From assembly GCA_016125385.1 (NCBI GenBank), contig WGLV01000009.1, positions 1 to 43,791 of the forward strand: a stretch of DNA of 43,791 nt. Reading direction: 5' to 3'. Made by a program: the position numbers and the translations under genes. Positions 33,346 to 41,323 of the stretch are shown piece by piece. Each line of letters begins with the position of its first letter. The stretch's first letter is position 1. Origin of the DNA: a bacterium (GTDB lineage: Bacteria; Hinthialibacterota; Hinthialibacteria; Hinthialibacterales; Hinthialibacteraceae). A model generated the notes under the pieces. The model saw only the letters and a list, made by a program, of their open reading frames with translations. It was not told the DNA's origin and made no database searches.

Positions 33346-34383
33346 TCATTTGCATTCAAAGGTTTTTGGATATTCGCCGCCGCCCAGCGTCATGGTGAAC
33401 GTGTTTCCATCCGGAGCGATCGACGCTTTCAGATAACGCCCGCCCGGTTCAGGCGATGGATTCGCGACGAACTCATCGGCGATCGGGTCGGGACCGCCAA
33501 GCTGGACGCTTTTATGAATCTGGTAAACCGCCTTCAAGTCCGGAACCTGATGGAGCTGCTCCATTACCGCTTGTGCGCGTCCTTTTTCAGGTCCGTTGCA
33601 GAACACCGCCACGGTTGGATTGAGCGTTTGCAACAGGACGGGGTTGTTGCTTGAATCGAAGCCGTGGTGATCGAGCGGCAACAGGTCGGCCTCGCCCAGA
33701 ATATCGAATGGACAGACCAGTTTCGCTTCCACGTTCCAGGTCAGGTCGCCGCCCAGAAAACATTGAAAATTTCCGTAGCTGAGCCAGAGGGCGATGCTGT
33801 TGGCGTTGTCGGATGCGTCGTACCCGCGCATCTCACACGCCTGACAATGAGGGTTGAGGCTCTGCCCCGGCGAAGAAGCCAGCACCGTGCGGTTCACCGC
33901 CACGCAGACGATCGTCAGCTCGGGCGCGCCGGGCGCCTGTTCGAGCGGCAGGGCGTCTCCGGCGTGCAGTTCGGTGGCCTGGCCCCGCGAGGCGGTGACG
34001 TATTTTTCACGCAACGCGGGAAAGTGTTCAGGGTCGTCGGCGAAGGTCTCGGGCAGGCCCTTGTCGTAAAACGATTGAATGGGCGTCATGCGGTTCAGCG
34101 CGCCGATGGCGCCGAAGTGGTCGCGATGCCAGTGAGTAATGACGCAGTGATCGATCTGCTCGCGCCCCGCGTCCATCAACGCCTGAAAGATGCGGCGCGC
34201 GTCGCGGTTGTCGTCGGTGTCCCACCCGGCGTCGATCAGAATGCTCTCGCCCGCCGGGGTGACGATCAGGGTTGCTCCGCCGCCCATGACGTCGATGAAG
34301 TACAGATCGAGACGGCCCGGTTCGCTCCACGCCGCGCCGACCGCGAGTGCGGCGATCAACAACCATCCCCAATAAATGCGCAT
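33346..34383 (-). CDS. Exported metallo-beta-lactamase-fold hydrolase
   Basis: A 345-residue protein of the MBL fold, close to the periplasmic ComEC-type/competence-related hydrolase branch. The signal peptide covers the first 20 residues (MRIYWGWLLIAALAVGAAWS). The metal motif is HWHRDH (His84, His86, Asp88, His89), with LIDAGWD before it and later GGDLTW and LPLDHHGFD providing more ligands. Substrate is unknown; related domains hydrolyse phosphodiesters or esters. The open frame extends upstream to 34584, but the ATG at 34383 follows GGGAGG and begins the signal peptide. Several Cys pairs (CQACEMR) suggest an oxidising compartment. Confidence 0.85.
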   Translation of the reverse strand: MRIYWGWLLIAALAVGAAWSEPGRLDLYFIDVMGGGATLIVTPAGESILIDAGWDTDDNRDARRIFQALMDAGREQIDHCVITHWHRDHFGAIGALNRMTPIQSFYDKGLPETFADDPEHFPALREKYVTASRGQATELHAGDALPLEQAPGAPELTIVCVAVNRTVLASSPGQSLNPHCQACEMRGYDASDNANSIALWLSYGNFQCFLGGDLTWNVEAKLVCPFDILGEADLLPLDHHGFDSSNNPVLLQTLNPTVAVFCNGPEKGRAQAVMEQLHQVPDLKAVYQIHKSVQLGGPDPIADEFVANPSPEPGGRYLKASIAPDGNTFTMTLGGGEYPKTFECK

Positions 34384-34455
34384 GATGCAAAACCTCCCTG
34401 ACGCTGGATCATCCGCGTTTTTACCGGAGCGGTTTTTAACGCGCGGACGAGATAA

Positions 34456-34484
34456 GGTATATATGACAATCGCTTTCAGGTCAA
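34456..34484 (-). promoter_or_regulatory. Candidate sigma-70 promoter of the MBL-fold gene
   Basis: On the minus strand TTGACC (34484-34479) is followed after 17 bases by TATACC (34461-34456) or after 15 by TATATA. It lies about 75 bases upstream of the ATG at 34383. The rest of the stretch to the repeat cluster at 34661 shows no gene. Confidence 0.4.
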
Positions 34485-34660
34485 ACACCAGCGCCGCCAG
34501 CCGCGACCTGGGGCCAACACTTGAGAAAATGAGAAATGGAGTAAAAAAGGCACTGTTGAAGGGAGAAAAAATAGTGGAAACCATGTGGCTGGCCCAAAAC
34601 GTAAACCATGCGCCCGGTCATTCAATGGAGAGTTGAACGTATCGCGCGGACATTAAGAAT

Positions 34661-34944
34661 AACCTCCCCCAAACTTTGGGGGAGGAAATGTTTCTCGATC
34701 TCGCCGACATCAGCGGCCAACGGGAGCGCTTTTTATTCTCCCACCGAAGACCGGGGGGAGTTAGAGGGGGGTTGAGCGCCTCTCGCGGCCATTGAGAATT
34801 ATCGGCCAACCCCCTCCTGAACCTCCCCCAAACTTTGGGGGAGGAAATGTTGCTCGATCTCGCCGACATCAGCGACCAACGGGAGCGCTAAACGCGCACA
34901 ACCCAAAAAATGGGCAGCCGGCACTGCCGGCAGGGCGCTGCCCG
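34661..34944. repeat. Composite palindromic repeat cluster III
   Basis: Holds a B hairpin (34661-34685), module A (34735-34776), module B (34806-34844) and a final GGGCAGC-type hairpin (34912-34945) that runs into the stop codon of the symporter gene. A 70-base direct repeat (34661-34730 and 34820-34889, offset 159) with two mismatches lies inside it. Composition matches clusters I, II and IV. Confidence 0.87.
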
Positions 34945-36501
34945 CTAGCCGCGCTTCCATGTCCAGGCGGTGAGATTGTCGATCTGTTCGTCGGCGGGTT
35001 TCGCGAAGAGAAAACTGGCGAAATAGCCCACGACGAACGCGGCGAAGTTGCTCACCACGCCGATCATGAACTTATGCAGCGGCGCGCCCCCCTCCGCCGA
35101 TGGGTTCAATACGCCGTATGAAAGCCACAGCGTAACGATCACCGCCAGAATCGCGCCGGTCAGCGCGCCCTGCGCGTTGGCCCTCTTCGAGAAAAAGCCG
35201 AGAAAGAACAGGCCGCCGACGCCGCCCGCCAATACCGCGTAGAAGAAAAACGTCATATCGAGCACGGTGTTCTGCTCGATCAACTGATGTTCGACGATAA
35301 AGTTGAGCCCCCACGAGCTGAGAATCATCCCCACGCCGCAGGCCAGCGTCAGGATGCGCGCCATGTTGAGGTAATGGGCGTCGTCGCGATCTCTGACCAG
35401 AAAACGCCGGTAGATGTCGGTGGTGAGCACGGCGGAGGTTCCGTTCAGGCTGGAGTCGATCGACGACATCGCCGCCGCCAGCACCGCCGCGATGACGAAG
35501 CCCGACACGCCGATCGGCAGTTCGGTCAGGATAAAATGAGGAAACACCTGATCTTTGGCCACGCCCACCGGCAGCAGTTCGGTGAAATGCTGGTAATACA
35601 CCCACAGGCAGGTTCCAACGAACATGAAGATCGCCCAGGTCGGGATGCACCCGACGCCGCCGATCAGCGCGGCGTCGATCGCCTTGCGGTTGGTCGATGG
35701 GGCGCAAAAGCGCTGAACCTTGGTTTGATCGGCCGCGAATTCCTGAAGGTTCTGATTGAGGCCGTAGAGCAATAACACCCACAAGGTGCCCGAGGTGAAG
35801 TCAAAATTCAGCGAGGCGGAAAGATCGAATTTTGAATTCGCCCACGCCTCGGAAAACACGGTTCCCATCCCGCCCGGCACGTCGAAAAAGACGGTGACGA
35901 TACACACCACGCCGCCCAATAGCAACACGATGGTCTGAATCACGTCGGTCCAGATGACCGCCTCAATGCCGCCCAGAACGGTGTATACCACGATCAACAC
36001 GCCCATAAACAAGATGATGGCGTCGATGCTGTAGCCCGACATGGCGTTGATGGCCAGCGCGACCAGGTAAAGAATGATGCCCATGCGGAAAAACTGCATG
36101 ATCGACCACGCCACACAGCCATACGCCCGCGCCCACGGCGCGAAACGCATCTCCAGATACTCGTTGACGCTGACCAGGTTGGCGCGGCGGTAATAGGGAA
36201 TAAAGAGGTAGATCGCCAGAATCACAGCGAGCGGCACGGTCAGACCGGGGACGATCAGGCTCCAGTTGCCCTCGAACGCCGAACCGGGGTACGCGAGAAA
36301 GGTCACCGAGCTGATGGCCGTGCCCAGCATCGAGATGCCCACCGCCCAGCCGGGCATGCGGCGTCCGCCGACGAAGTACCCTTCGGTGCCGGTCATGCGC
36401 TTGCCGCAATACACCCCGATGGCCAGCATGGCGGCGAAGTAGACGAACAGCGTAAACAGATCGCCCGTTCGGATCCCTGAAATCGGTTCCATGGCATCCA
36501 T
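34945..36501 (-). CDS. Sodium:solute symporter (SSS) family transporter
   Basis: A 518-residue inner-membrane transporter of the SSS family, taking up a sugar, amino acid or organic acid with Na+. Thirteen or so membrane helices are visible, with the N-terminal GYFVGGRRMPGWAVGISMLGTAIS and VSVNEYLEMRFAPWAR, WTDVIQTIVLL, and AAVLAAAMSSIDSSLNGTSAVLTTDIYRR that carries the Na+-site serines. A longer frame to 36642 exists, but the ATG at 36501 has GGGGAG at good spacing. No catabolic gene adjoins it, so the substrate is open, although related proteins often take up sugars. The stop codon abuts repeat cluster III. Confidence 0.9.
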   Translation of the reverse strand: MDAMEPISGIRTGDLFTLFVYFAAMLAIGVYCGKRMTGTEGYFVGGRRMPGWAVGISMLGTAISSVTFLAYPGSAFEGNWSLIVPGLTVPLAVILAIYLFIPYYRRANLVSVNEYLEMRFAPWARAYGCVAWSIMQFFRMGIILYLVALAINAMSGYSIDAIILFMGVLIVVYTVLGGIEAVIWTDVIQTIVLLLGGVVCIVTVFFDVPGGMGTVFSEAWANSKFDLSASLNFDFTSGTLWVLLLYGLNQNLQEFAADQTKVQRFCAPSTNRKAIDAALIGGVGCIPTWAIFMFVGTCLWVYYQHFTELLPVGVAKDQVFPHFILTELPIGVSGFVIAAVLAAAMSSIDSSLNGTSAVLTTDIYRRFLVRDRDDAHYLNMARILTLACGVGMILSSWGLNFIVEHQLIEQNTVLDMTFFFYAVLAGGVGGLFFLGFFSKRANAQGALTGAILAVIVTLWLSYGVLNPSAEGGAPLHKFMIGVVSNFAAFVVGYFASFLFAKPADEQIDNLTAWTWKRG

Positions 36502-36708
36502 ATTAAGTGACTCCCCAAAACAAAGTTCCACCAAGATACCCAGCCCGCGCGTGAAAGCCAAGGGCGGAAAATTTCGCGCCGGATCGCGAGTCCGGGGAAA
36601 AATCTGCCCGGGGTCGAACCCCCTTTTCATGAGCCATTCCATGACTCGATTGACGTAATGGCCTGAAATTACAGTGGATAAAACGTAACGCGGATCATTG
36701 GAATCTCA
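36502..36708. other. Intergenic region upstream of the sigma-54 site
   Basis: About 300 bases separate the two divergent genes. The left part includes the ribosome site of the symporter gene and a CCCGGGGTCGAACCCC palindrome-like stretch near 36606-36623; no other element is supportable. No gene is seen. Confidence 0.4.
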
Positions 36709-36723
36709 TGGCACGGCCCTTGC
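36709..36723 (+). promoter_or_regulatory. Sigma-54 (-24/-12) promoter
   Basis: TGGCACG-GCCC-TTGC matches the RpoN consensus TGGCACG-N4-TTGC exactly, with 12 bases from the GG to the GC. It faces the small gene that starts at 36809, giving a leader of about 70-75 bases. This would need an enhancer-binding activator, probably upstream, which I cannot identify. Confidence 0.7.
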
Positions 36724-36808
36724 CCATTGCTTGCGTGGAGCAAGACGCCTCCGCCTTATCGCGCGAAGGTTTTCGCGCACGACTTCACACGCGATTCATG
36801 GGACCGCA

Positions 36809-37072
36809 ATGGCGCTCGATCAGGTAGCCAACAATTCGTTGTATCGCCCCGTGCCGTCTTCGACGCTTCAACAGAATCTGGCGCGGTATTACAAACGAAC
36901 CGCCGAGTTCGTGAATGAAAACTTTCACGAACTGCGCAACATGGCGTCAGACCGGAACCCCGGCGCGACCGACCAGCCACAAGACCCTCAGCAACCCGCC
37001 GAGGTTTCGTCGCCGTTCCGCGAACGCGTGCGCCCCGTCGGCCTGGGCGGCAACCTCGACATCTTCGTGTGA
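36809..37072 (+). CDS. Small protein of unknown function downstream of a sigma-54 promoter
   Basis: An 87-residue soluble protein. Residues 8-45 form a charged helical segment (LQQNLARYYKRTAEFVNENF), followed by a Pro/Gln/Asp-rich disordered stretch (50-70) and a distinct C-terminal tail ending GLGGNLDIFV. There is no signal peptide. A longer frame to 36698 overlaps the promoter and is not plausible. GGGA precedes the ATG. A strong hairpin terminator follows 41 bases after the stop, so it is a one-gene unit under RpoN control, if the promoter is real. I do not recognise a family. Confidence 0.6.
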   Translation: MALDQVANNSLYRPVPSSTLQQNLARYYKRTAEFVNENFHELRNMASDRNPGATDQPQDPQQPAEVSSPFRERVRPVGLGGNLDIFV

Positions 37073-37113
37073 GACGGCGTCACGGTTTATCGATCTCCCG
37101 AACCGATCGAAAC

Positions 37114-37142
37114 AAAAGCCCATCCAGTGGATGGGCTTTTTT
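37114..37142. terminator. Bidirectional terminator
   Basis: An 11-bp stem (37114-37124 with 37130-37140), 5-base loop; T run on the plus strand to 37142 and on the minus strand TTTTGTTTC. It ends both the sigma-54 gene and the aldo/keto reductase gene. Confidence 0.85.
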
Positions 37143-37181
37143 CGTTTCAGGTGAAAGTAAATTTCAGAGCGCGGATCAGTA

Positions 37182-38150
37182 TCAATGCTTTGGAACGGGA
37201 AACAACTCGAGCAGGCGGCGTTCGAGATCGCTGGTGACGTCGACCTCCAGCGCCTTGAGATTGTCGCGAAGCTGGTCGATGCGCGTCGCGCCGGTGATGA
37301 CGCTGCTCACGCCCGGCTGATTGAGAGTCCACGCCAGCGCCAGTTGGGCGCGGGTGCAGCCCGCTTCGTCCGCCAGCGGCTTCATGCGCCTGACCTGTTC
37401 GACGAATTCGGGTTTATACCATCGTTCGCGGATGAAATCGATCTTGGCGAGGCGTGAATCGGTGGGGATTCCCTCATCGTACTTGCCGGTGAGAAAACCC
37501 GAGGCCAGCGGGCTCCACGTCACCATGCCCATGCCGTAGTCGGCCGCCGCCTGACGCACGCCGCCGTCGATGATATGACGCACCAGCAGGCTGTATTGCG
37601 GCTGCTCGACCTGGGGGCGGTAGAGGTTGCGCTCGTTGCAGAGTTCGTTGACGGCGCGCAGTTGTTCGGCGCTCCATTGGCTGGTTCCCCAGTAGAGCAC
37701 CTTGCCCTGATGGACGAGGTCGTCCATGGCGCGGGCGGTTTCTTCGAGCGGGGTGTTGGGGTCGGGCCGGTGACAGAAATACAGGTCGAGATACTCGACG
37801 CCCATCCGTTTCAGGCTTCTGTGGACCGATTCCATGATGTGTTTGCGCGACAGCCCGCGATCGTTGACGTCGTCGCTCATGGGGAAGAAGACCTTGCTGG
37901 AGATCACCAGTTCATGCCGGGGAAACTGGCGCAGCACCTTGCCCATCACTTTTTCGCATTCGCCTTTTTCATAGATGTCGGCCGAGTCGAAAAAGTTGAT
38001 TCCCGCGTCGAAGGCGGCTTTGAGAATGCTTTCGATCAGCGCCTGATCCTGCACCGAGCCGCCGTAGGTCGTCCAGCCGCCGAGGCTGAGCGCGCTGACT
38101 TGCAGACCGCTGTGACCCAGCGGCCGGTAGGTCATATCGGGTTTTGACAT
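37182..38150 (-). CDS. Aldo/keto reductase
   Basis: A 322-residue NADPH-dependent oxidoreductase with a TIM-barrel fold, close to the YghZ/voltage-gated K+ channel beta-subunit branch (AKR6/AKR14). Catalytic tetrad: Asp55 (FFDSADIY), Tyr60, Lys86 (VISSKVFF) and His127 (YFCHRPDP). The cofactor site includes SPLASGFLTGKY and SSVITGATRIDQLRDNLKAL. It is cytosolic. AAGGA precedes the ATG. It lies 54 bases downstream of the AI-2E transporter gene on the same strand and is probably cotranscribed. Substrate is an unidentified aldehyde or ketone. Confidence 0.9.
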   Translation of the reverse strand: MSKPDMTYRPLGHSGLQVSALSLGGWTTYGGSVQDQALIESILKAAFDAGINFFDSADIYEKGECEKVMGKVLRQFPRHELVISSKVFFPMSDDVNDRGLSRKHIMESVHRSLKRMGVEYLDLYFCHRPDPNTPLEETARAMDDLVHQGKVLYWGTSQWSAEQLRAVNELCNERNLYRPQVEQPQYSLLVRHIIDGGVRQAAADYGMGMVTWSPLASGFLTGKYDEGIPTDSRLAKIDFIRERWYKPEFVEQVRRMKPLADEAGCTRAQLALAWTLNQPGVSSVITGATRIDQLRDNLKALEVDVTSDLERRLLELFPVPKH

Positions 38151-38204
38151 GGCGATGGTTCCTTCTTGTAATGGAGCGATTCACACGAGAGAGAGGCGGT
38201 GAAA

Positions 38205-39422
38205 TCAGTTTTCTTCCGCCCACTGTTTCAGTTCATCGAATACCACATCATACAGGAGGATTTTGATGCAGGAAGCAATGGGGATGGCGAGCAGCAGGCC
38301 GTACAACCCCGCCAGCGAACCGCCGATCATCATCACGATGATGATGGTGACGGCGCTGAGGTCGTTGGTCTTGCTCTGAATGTAGGGCGTCAGAATCCAC
38401 CCTTCGATGAATTGCCCGCCCTGAAAGACCACCGTGGGCCACACCACCACCGCCAGCCAGGTGAATTCTTCCGGCCCTGAAAGCACGTCGAGATACTTGA
38501 ACAGCATGGCGAAAGGCCAGCCGATGCCCGAGGCGAAGGGGATGATGTTCAACACGCCGGTGATCATACCCAGCAATAGCCAGTAGGGTACGCCCGCGAG
38601 CCACCAGCCGACGGAGAAAAACGTCCCGAGAATCATCGCGATCAGCAAGCGCCCGCGAAAGAAATTGTTGAACGCGGCGTCCATGCGTTTGATCAGGCCG
38701 ACCACGCGCTCGCGCTGGCTTTTGGGGATGTATTGCTCCCAGCCGCGAAAGATGTTGTCGAACCGCCATGAGAAGAAAAAGAAATAGATAGGGATGAGTA
38801 CGCCGCTTACGGCGAGATACAACATCAGCCCGAAGACGTCGCCAATAAAGCCCAGCGCGCCGGAGGTGCCTTTAAACACAGCCTTCACCGCGGTGTAGAG
38901 GCTTTTGACCGCCGTGCCGAAGTAACTCTGCGCCGTCTGGGCGAGCTGTTCCCGGTTGTCGATCAGGTTTTGCGGGTCGTATCCGCTGTCGCGTAAAAAC
39001 TGGTTGACGCCGTCGATCGAACTGTTGATTACGCCCTGCATCCACGAGTCGGATTCAAACTGCTTGAGCAATACTTCTTTGTATGGCTTCAGCTTGACCA
39101 CCAGGTTGGTGGTTTGCTGGTAAATGATCGGCCCCAGCCAGCATGAAAACAAAACGATGAACAGAACGCCGCCCATCATGACCAGCATGACGGTCAACAC
39201 GCGCGGCATGCGCAGGTAGCGCCGCGCGAAGTCGATCAGCGGGTTGACCACGTAGGCCAGCGCCATTGCGATCAACACCGGCAGAATCACGCTCTGCAGG
39301 TAGTAACCGAAGACGATCACGCCCGAGATCATCGCGATCCAGACCAGGTCGCGCACCGGCTTGAGCTGCCACAGGTGGCGATCGGCCCAGGGGGCGGCGG
39401 ATTGGGATTGGTTATCGCTCAT
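38205..39422 (-). CDS. AI-2E family transporter (PerM/YdiK-like)
   Basis: A 405-residue membrane protein of the AI-2 exporter family (PF01594). Family members have about eight membrane helices and have been linked to AI-2 export, permease or sodium-proton roles, so the substrate is open. The N-terminal pair of helices (LVWIAMISGVIVFGYYLQSVILPVLIA split by short loops), the family stretch YVVNPLIDFARR, FFSWRFDNIFRGWEQYIPKSQR, and IPFASGIGWPFAM, and C-terminal GGSLAGLYGLLLAIPIAS are recognised. GGAAGG precedes the ATG. It begins a two-gene unit with the reductase. Confidence 0.9.
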   Translation of the reverse strand: MSDNQSQSAAPWADRHLWQLKPVRDLVWIAMISGVIVFGYYLQSVILPVLIAMALAYVVNPLIDFARRYLRMPRVLTVMLVMMGGVLFIVLFSCWLGPIIYQQTTNLVVKLKPYKEVLLKQFESDSWMQGVINSSIDGVNQFLRDSGYDPQNLIDNREQLAQTAQSYFGTAVKSLYTAVKAVFKGTSGALGFIGDVFGLMLYLAVSGVLIPIYFFFFSWRFDNIFRGWEQYIPKSQRERVVGLIKRMDAAFNNFFRGRLLIAMILGTFFSVGWWLAGVPYWLLLGMITGVLNIIPFASGIGWPFAMLFKYLDVLSGPEEFTWLAVVVWPTVVFQGGQFIEGWILTPYIQSKTNDLSAVTIIIVMMIGGSLAGLYGLLLAIPIASCIKILLYDVVFDELKQWAEEN

Positions 39423-39659
39423 CCGAACATCCTTCCCGTTTTAATGACCGGGGACAAGAGATTCCGTTTCTGAAAACTCAATTATGATACGAAACGGAAT
39501 TCCAGAATATTTCATAACAGTGAAATGAAAGCGTCCGCCGCTGTCAAGCATAAATTCCCGCGCGGGTATTTCATCGCTCGCGCGGGAGGGGCGATGTTGC
39601 TATAGTGGCCTACAACGATACTGACCAATGAAACCACTCGCCGCACGGGGATATTACGC

Positions 39660-40424
39660 ATGAAAGAACTGTACGATTTCGCGCTTGAACTGGCGGGCGC
39701 CGCCGGAAAAAACACCTTAAAATACTTCCGTCAGGAATTCGAGATTGAGAAAAAAGCCGACAGCTCGCCCGTCACCATCGCCGACCGATCCACAGAGGAG
39801 CTGTTGCGGACCGAAATCGAAAAGCGCTTTCCCGACGATGGAATCGTGGGCGAAGAATTCGGCGTGAAAGAGGGCCGCAGCGGCCGCCGCTGGATTCTCG
39901 ACCCTATCGACGGCACCAAGTCGTTCGTGCGCGGCTTCCCGTGTTACGGCAACATGATCGCGGTGGTCGATGGCGACGAACCGGCGATCGGCGTGGTGAA
40001 TTTTCCCGCGATGAGCGAAATGGTATCGGCGATGGTTGGCGAGGGCTGTTATTACAACGGCGAACACTGCCAGGTGTCTGATGTGAGCTCGGCGGCGGCC
40101 GCCACCGTACTCAGCTCAGACTTTCGCGACATCGCTCGCCGCTGGGGCGAAAAACCGCTGATCGAACTGTTTGAGCGCACCGGCCTGCAGCGCACCTGGG
40201 GCGACTGTTACGGCTATATGATGCTCGCGGTGGGGCGCGCCGACGTGATGATCGATGCCTACCTGCATATCTGGGACGTGGCCGCGTTGATTCCGGTCGT
40301 CACCGAGGCGGGCGGGCTTTGCACCACTCTCGAAGGCGAATGCAAACTCGAAGCCGACCACCTCTTCGCCTCCAACGCGCTGATCCACGCCGAACTGCTT
40401 GAGATCATGCAATCAAACATCTGA
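39660..40424 (+). CDS. hisN: Inositol monophosphatase-family phosphatase, HisN (histidinol-phosphatase)-like
   Basis: A 254-residue metal-dependent phosphatase. Metal ligands are Glu65 in VGEEFG, Asp81 and Asp84 in ILDPIDGTKSF, and Asp206 in IWDVAAL. The segment WGDCYGYMMLAVGRADVMID (180-199) is characteristic of the HisN histidinol-phosphatase subgroup rather than CysQ or SuhB. It dephosphorylates histidinol phosphate to histidinol; the hisC-like aminotransferase elsewhere in the window makes its substrate. GGGGAT precedes the ATG. It converges on the second pseudopilin gene. Confidence 0.88.
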   Translation: MKELYDFALELAGAAGKNTLKYFRQEFEIEKKADSSPVTIADRSTEELLRTEIEKRFPDDGIVGEEFGVKEGRSGRRWILDPIDGTKSFVRGFPCYGNMIAVVDGDEPAIGVVNFPAMSEMVSAMVGEGCYYNGEHCQVSDVSSAAAATVLSSDFRDIARRWGEKPLIELFERTGLQRTWGDCYGYMMLAVGRADVMIDAYLHIWDVAALIPVVTEAGGLCTTLEGECKLEADHLFASNALIHAELLEIMQSNI

Positions 40425-40464
40425 ATCGCGGGCCGGTTTTCAGGCGGATATTCTTCTTCCCGCG

Positions 40465-41118
40465 TCATCCGCTGCGGACCACCAGCTCGCCGTTCGAGGT
40501 AAGTCCGTTGGTGGCGTCATACGGAACGCCCCAGGTCGCGGTGGGCATGTCTCCATCGGGGCCGAACCCCAGCAGAACCCATTCATTGGTGCGCAGAGGG
40601 CGGACGCCGAACATTTCCGTCGTGTTCATCTTGGGGTTGTACGCGGGGATGTAAAACCCGCCTTCGGCGGCGTCGAGCACTTCCAGATCGCCATAAATGT
40701 ACGAGCGGAACGTGACCTGGTTTCCACCATGCACCGCCACGCCGAACTTCTCGATGAACGGATCGTTGGGGATGGACGTCATATAGCTGATCGGCGAGGT
40801 CAGCGGCGCCAGCACGTCGGTCGCGGTGCGCTGCAACTGGTTCTGAACGAAGCCCACGTTGTTGAAGACGTTTTTGAGGCGGTCGGTCGCCCATTCGTGG
40901 TCGTCGTCCCACAGGTCGACGAGCATCACGTTTTTATCGAGGCGCAACATCTCAATAGCCGTGCCGACGTTTTTCATATCGGCGAGGCTGCGCGCCGCCT
41001 TGGCGCGGATCTGGGCGTTAAGAAAATTCGGGACGGCGATGGCGGCGAGGATGCCGATGATCGCAACGACGATCAGCAGTTCAATCAGAGTAAACGCGGA
41101 ACGGTTCTTTCTTCCCAT
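40465..41118 (-). CDS. Second pseudopilin-like protein with non-standard cleavage site
   Basis: A 217-residue prepilin-type protein related to the one at 13891-14568. The leader MGRKNRSA is followed by FTLIELLIVVAIIGILAAIA with mature Glu5, but the residue before the cleavage site is Ala, not the usual Gly; prepilin peptidases tolerate Ala. The globular part has LWDDDHEWA and the shared LAPLTSPISYMTSIPNDPF, then GFGPDGDMP. The start at 41118 is better than 41151 because the leader is then short. No pilus or secretion genes adjoin it. It is divergent from hflK. Confidence 0.88.
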   Translation of the reverse strand: MGRKNRSAFTLIELLIVVAIIGILAAIAVPNFLNAQIRAKAARSLADMKNVGTAIEMLRLDKNVMLVDLWDDDHEWATDRLKNVFNNVGFVQNQLQRTATDVLAPLTSPISYMTSIPNDPFIEKFGVAVHGGNQVTFRSYIYGDLEVLDAAEGGFYIPAYNPKMNTTEMFGVRPLRTNEWVLLGFGPDGDMPTATWGVPYDATNGLTSNGELVVRSG

Positions 41119-41323
41119 CGTCAATTCACTCACATTGTAAAGTCGACTCATTTAGTGAGGATAATCTTACTCCGGCGTGAAACCGATTACAAAAAGAATT
41201 TTTCGGGTCGGATTTGTCGTATGATGCGGAGAGGTTCGCTGAAAAGCGAAGCGTCCCGTTCATCCCGGGCGCGAAAAAAGGTACAACGTAGAGAACCTCA
41301 GGCGAAAAAAGGAGTCTTGCTTC

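Noticed and set aside
36590-36625. tRNA-like T-loop (GGGTTCGACCCC on the minus strand)
   Set aside because: The stem does not keep the 5-bp plus 7-base loop of a tRNA T-arm, and no acceptor, D or anticodon arm is found at the right distances.
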